A program made the translations under genes and the position numbers. The notes under the pieces were generated by a model that searched no databases, was not told the DNA's origin, and worked only from the letters and a program-made list of their open reading frames with translations. DNA of 64,000 nt from HGM04593 sp045646845 (GTDB lineage: Bacteria; Bacteroidota; Bacteroidia; Bacteroidales; Bacteroidaceae): contig JAZRLO010000043.1 in the NCBI GenBank assembly GCA_045646845.1, forward strand, positions 38,325 through 102,324. The letters are read 5' to 3'. This document shows positions 61,981 to 64,000 of this stretch, piece after piece (the first letter of the stretch is position 1; every line of letters starts with the position of its first letter).

Positions 61981-63784
61981 CCTTATAGAAAACCCCTTTC
62001 AATAACTGCGACATTCCGTTTTCAGTGAATGTTGCAGTTATTTTTTCACACAGATACCTCTGTCCTTTGATGTAGAACAGCGTGCGAGGATTTGGTATTT
62101 CATCTGCCAGGAACGAAAAGGAGTATTTGACCGATGTGTCAATCTCATACTTTATTGTTTCTTCCTCAAACTTTCCTCTATCCTTTAAGCGGAGCGACAT
62201 ATTTTTCTCATAATATCGCTGCTCCCCGATAGTAGTAACCGTATCTATTATCGGGAAAGGATAGATATATTGATTAAGTATATGCCCATCCCAAAAACCA
62301 AGATAAAGTTTGTCGTAAAACTCCGTTCTACCCTCTTTCTCGCCTTGCAGGAGAGTATTCACCACCCCCAGCTGCTGACCTGATGCGTTCCAACCATTAT
62401 TGTCATTCGTGTGCTGATAGTCCTCCTCTGTTGCCTCCCTATCTTCATATTCCGGAATATCAAGGTAAATGCACCAGTCGTTGCCTTCAAGGTTATCAAT
62501 CCACACAGGTACGCATTTAAGTTCTATCATTTCCGCATTTTCATCTTTGTTGATGATACGCGGACCGAAAGAGTTTACCGGCATAAGGTGATACAACTGC
62601 TTCCACCAAACAAAGTCTCCCGTCATCTTGCGACAATAGTAACAACGAAGAACGAAATAAGTATTCACATCCTTTACATAGAAAATTTTGTTTACCAAAT
62701 TCCTTGTATTCTCGTGCTCATACCACAAGAAACCTCTGCCGTCCACATCTTCAATATATCTGTGGAAATAGTAATCAACCTCTTCCATATTGGGAAACTC
62801 CATAATGCTACGGCTATTCTCCTTAATGAACCACTCGCACGAGTAGGCTTGCCACGCTTGGTGGTCGCAATCCGCAAACTGCATATTCACCTGCTCAAAG
62901 TAGGTGCAGTCATTATCTTTTGCGACATCGGCCGTGTAGCTATCCACCACCTTGTCAATGGTGGCCGGAGCGAGTGAAGCAATATCATTCTTCGCAAACT
63001 CAAACTTTATATGCTGTGCCTTGTGGTCGATGATGAAATCACCGCCCAACAAGTAACCTATCTGCTCGAAGAACTCCGTAAGCGACCAATGAGGCAGAAT
63101 AGACTCCCAATAGAAATTATCCCAAGCGTACGGAAGAGCATTGCATATAATAAGATACTTATAAGGAGAACTCTCAATCTCTTTTAAGTCCGCTGTATAT
63201 CTAATATCTCCACAAATGAGCTGAATTATATATATAAGGTACGGCTGAAACGATAAACCCTGTACATCGGAAGCCCACTGCCAAGCTGCACCAGATGAAG
63301 CCCTATACAATTTGTTCTGAATATTACCGCTGGAATTGTTCACCCAGGGCAATGCAACATAATTTTGACTTCTGTCAATCCCTCTCCAATACATATTGGG
63401 AGCATCGTTTATTTCGGGCGAGAAAGAGCCTAAATCCAATTCATTGATGTAGATTTCATCAAAGGTAACATCATAGTTCTGCACGCTACGCCCTTCAAGA
63501 AACTGTGTCTTCACCTCACTCTCCGATATGCTCGTAACGGTAATGATACCCTCACGACGGAATTTCTTGTCTATAATGGTACAGTCAAAATTCACCTGCT
63601 TCTTGTCAATGTCCGTGCGATGAATATTGCCGAATATTGCAATGTTCTCACTGCACCCTTTCAGTGGAAAGGTAATTGACAATGTGTAGGAGTCCGAACC
63701 TGTGAAGTGCCTGTTCTCGGCCACGAACTGAAACGAAGAGCCTTTCTTGATATAAGCCGGCTTGCCATTTATAAATATCTGCAT
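61970..63784 (-). CDS. Phage tail/structural-type protein
   Basis: A 604-residue protein without a signal peptide or membrane segment, beginning MQIFINGKPAYIKKGSSFQF, with a Tyr/Trp-rich beta-type composition and a central AYSCEWFIKENSRSIMEF region. It resembles large virion-tail proteins that follow the tape-measure gene in Bacteroidetes prophages, but I cannot name the exact component. Its start overlaps the upstream gene stop by one base (TAATG), so the two are coupled. It ends inside the integrase 3' end (11-nt overlap). Confidence 0.6.
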   Translation of the reverse strand: MQIFINGKPAYIKKGSSFQFVAENRHFTGSDSYTLSITFPLKGCSENIAIFGNIHRTDIDKKQVNFDCTIIDKKFRREGIITVTSISESEVKTQFLEGRSVQNYDVTFDEIYINELDLGSFSPEINDAPNMYWRGIDRSQNYVALPWVNNSSGNIQNKLYRASSGAAWQWASDVQGLSFQPYLIYIIQLICGDIRYTADLKEIESSPYKYLIICNALPYAWDNFYWESILPHWSLTEFFEQIGYLLGGDFIIDHKAQHIKFEFAKNDIASLAPATIDKVVDSYTADVAKDNDCTYFEQVNMQFADCDHQAWQAYSCEWFIKENSRSIMEFPNMEEVDYYFHRYIEDVDGRGFLWYEHENTRNLVNKIFYVKDVNTYFVLRCYYCRKMTGDFVWWKQLYHLMPVNSFGPRIINKDENAEMIELKCVPVWIDNLEGNDWCIYLDIPEYEDREATEEDYQHTNDNNGWNASGQQLGVVNTLLQGEKEGRTEFYDKLYLGFWDGHILNQYIYPFPIIDTVTTIGEQRYYEKNMSLRLKDRGKFEEETIKYEIDTSVKYSFSFLADEIPNPRTLFYIKGQRYLCEKITATFTENGMSQLLKGVFYKVKG

Positions 63785-64000
63785 TATCGTCTTGATTTAG
63801 GTGTTTTGTTTCTTATCAGTTTATCGTACTCGTCTTGTGCCTGTTTGATACCATAATCTCCCGTAACGGTGTTTATCGTAACGAAAGGCTCGTCCAAACG
63901 CTCGTTCAATTTGCGTATTGTAGAGGAAAGTTCCGTGTCGGGCTTCTGCTCCTGCTCGGATCTTTCCACAATAACGCGAACCTCGCCCTGCTGTCTTGCA
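63784..64000 (-). CDS. C-terminal fragment of an upstream phage gene
   Basis: The frame is open to the window edge, so only the last 71 codons are present. The visible part runs from ARQQGEVRVIVERSEQEQKP to DEYDKLIRNKTPKSRR, a polar, charged C-terminus. The apparent GTG start at 63969 is an artefact of the window end. By position, upstream of a tail-type gene, it could be the end of a tape-measure or other tail protein; this is a guess. Confidence 0.55.
   Translation of the reverse strand, partial: ARQQGEVRVIVERSEQEQKPDTELSSTIRKLNERLDEPFVTINTVTGDYGIKQAQDEYDKLIRNKTPKSRR

Larger units (their letters stand above)
60476..64000. mobile_element. left end of a prophage or integrative element at tRNA-Arg
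   Basis: The element starts at the 3' end of tRNA-Arg(TCT), with a non-coding control region (60476-60828), a tyrosine integrase on the plus strand, then phage-structural-like genes on the minus strand reading toward the integrase. The right end is beyond the window, so size and attR are not visible. Phage nature is inferred from the large tail-like protein; a conjugative element is less likely but not excluded. Confidence 0.75.

Overview
The window looks like a chromosomal segment of a gut-type Bacteroidales bacterium (Bacteroidaceae/Prevotellaceae-like; genus not determinable). Evidence: recurrent Bacteroidetes promoters (-7 TAnnTTTG, sometimes with -33 TTTG about 20 nt upstream), a nuo operon running A-B-CD-H-I without EFG between CD and H, a single-chain PurL, a short archaeal/eukaryal-type ProRS without editing insertion, AsnA, several proteins with type IX secretion (T9SS) C-terminal sorting domains, a T9SS plug-type protein, and an integrase of the Bacteroides mobile-element clade.

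Layout. 1-3.7 kb: complex I operon (nuoA, B, CD, H and the first codons of nuoI, minus strand). 3.8-12.2 kb: ZIP metal transporter, purL, a split chromate transporter pair, an AT-rich insert of about 1.1 kb bounded by a 28-bp repeat of the transporter 3' end, and pyrH. 12.2-16.9 kb: a tightly coupled five-gene minus-strand operon: VTC-like triphosphate-tunnel polymerase, DUF4956 membrane protein, DUF2490 outer-membrane barrel, small T9SS-tailed protein, and Cthe_2159-type beta-helix carbohydrate-binding protein. It reads as a complete inner membrane-to-surface pathway and is the best candidate for a poorly described system. 17-33 kb: mostly envelope and housekeeping genes (HD hydrolase, LptD, Ung, AsnA, tRNA-Arg, lipid A acyltransferase, Stealth and GT2 sugar transferases, ProRS, OmpA lipoprotein, DUF1460, T9SS plug protein, WecA-like transferase, ManC). 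33-46.3 kb: TPR protein, GlnRS, GT2, Fhs, then RarA, a membrane Ser/Thr kinase with Sel1 repeats, SppA and a radical SAM protein on one strand, then a membrane LytTR regulator.

46.4-60.3 kb is an accessory, glycan-facing region: SGNH hydrolase, two large secreted T9SS cargo proteins, a serine-type sulfatase, and a GH85 endo-beta-N-acetylglucosaminidase with LamG-like and sorting domains. Between these genes lie a composite inverted-repeat element, tandem REP-like repeats, direct repeats around a four-helix-bundle gene, and a frameshifted tiny gene. No SusC/SusD pair is present, so this is not a canonical polysaccharide utilization locus.

From 60.4 kb a tRNA-Arg(TCT) is followed by a tyrosine integrase and minus-strand phage structural genes: the left end of a prophage or related element running off the window. 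Promoters, terminators and dispersed hairpins were found by reading intergenic DNA; gene functions rest on family recognition from translated sequence, without database searches.
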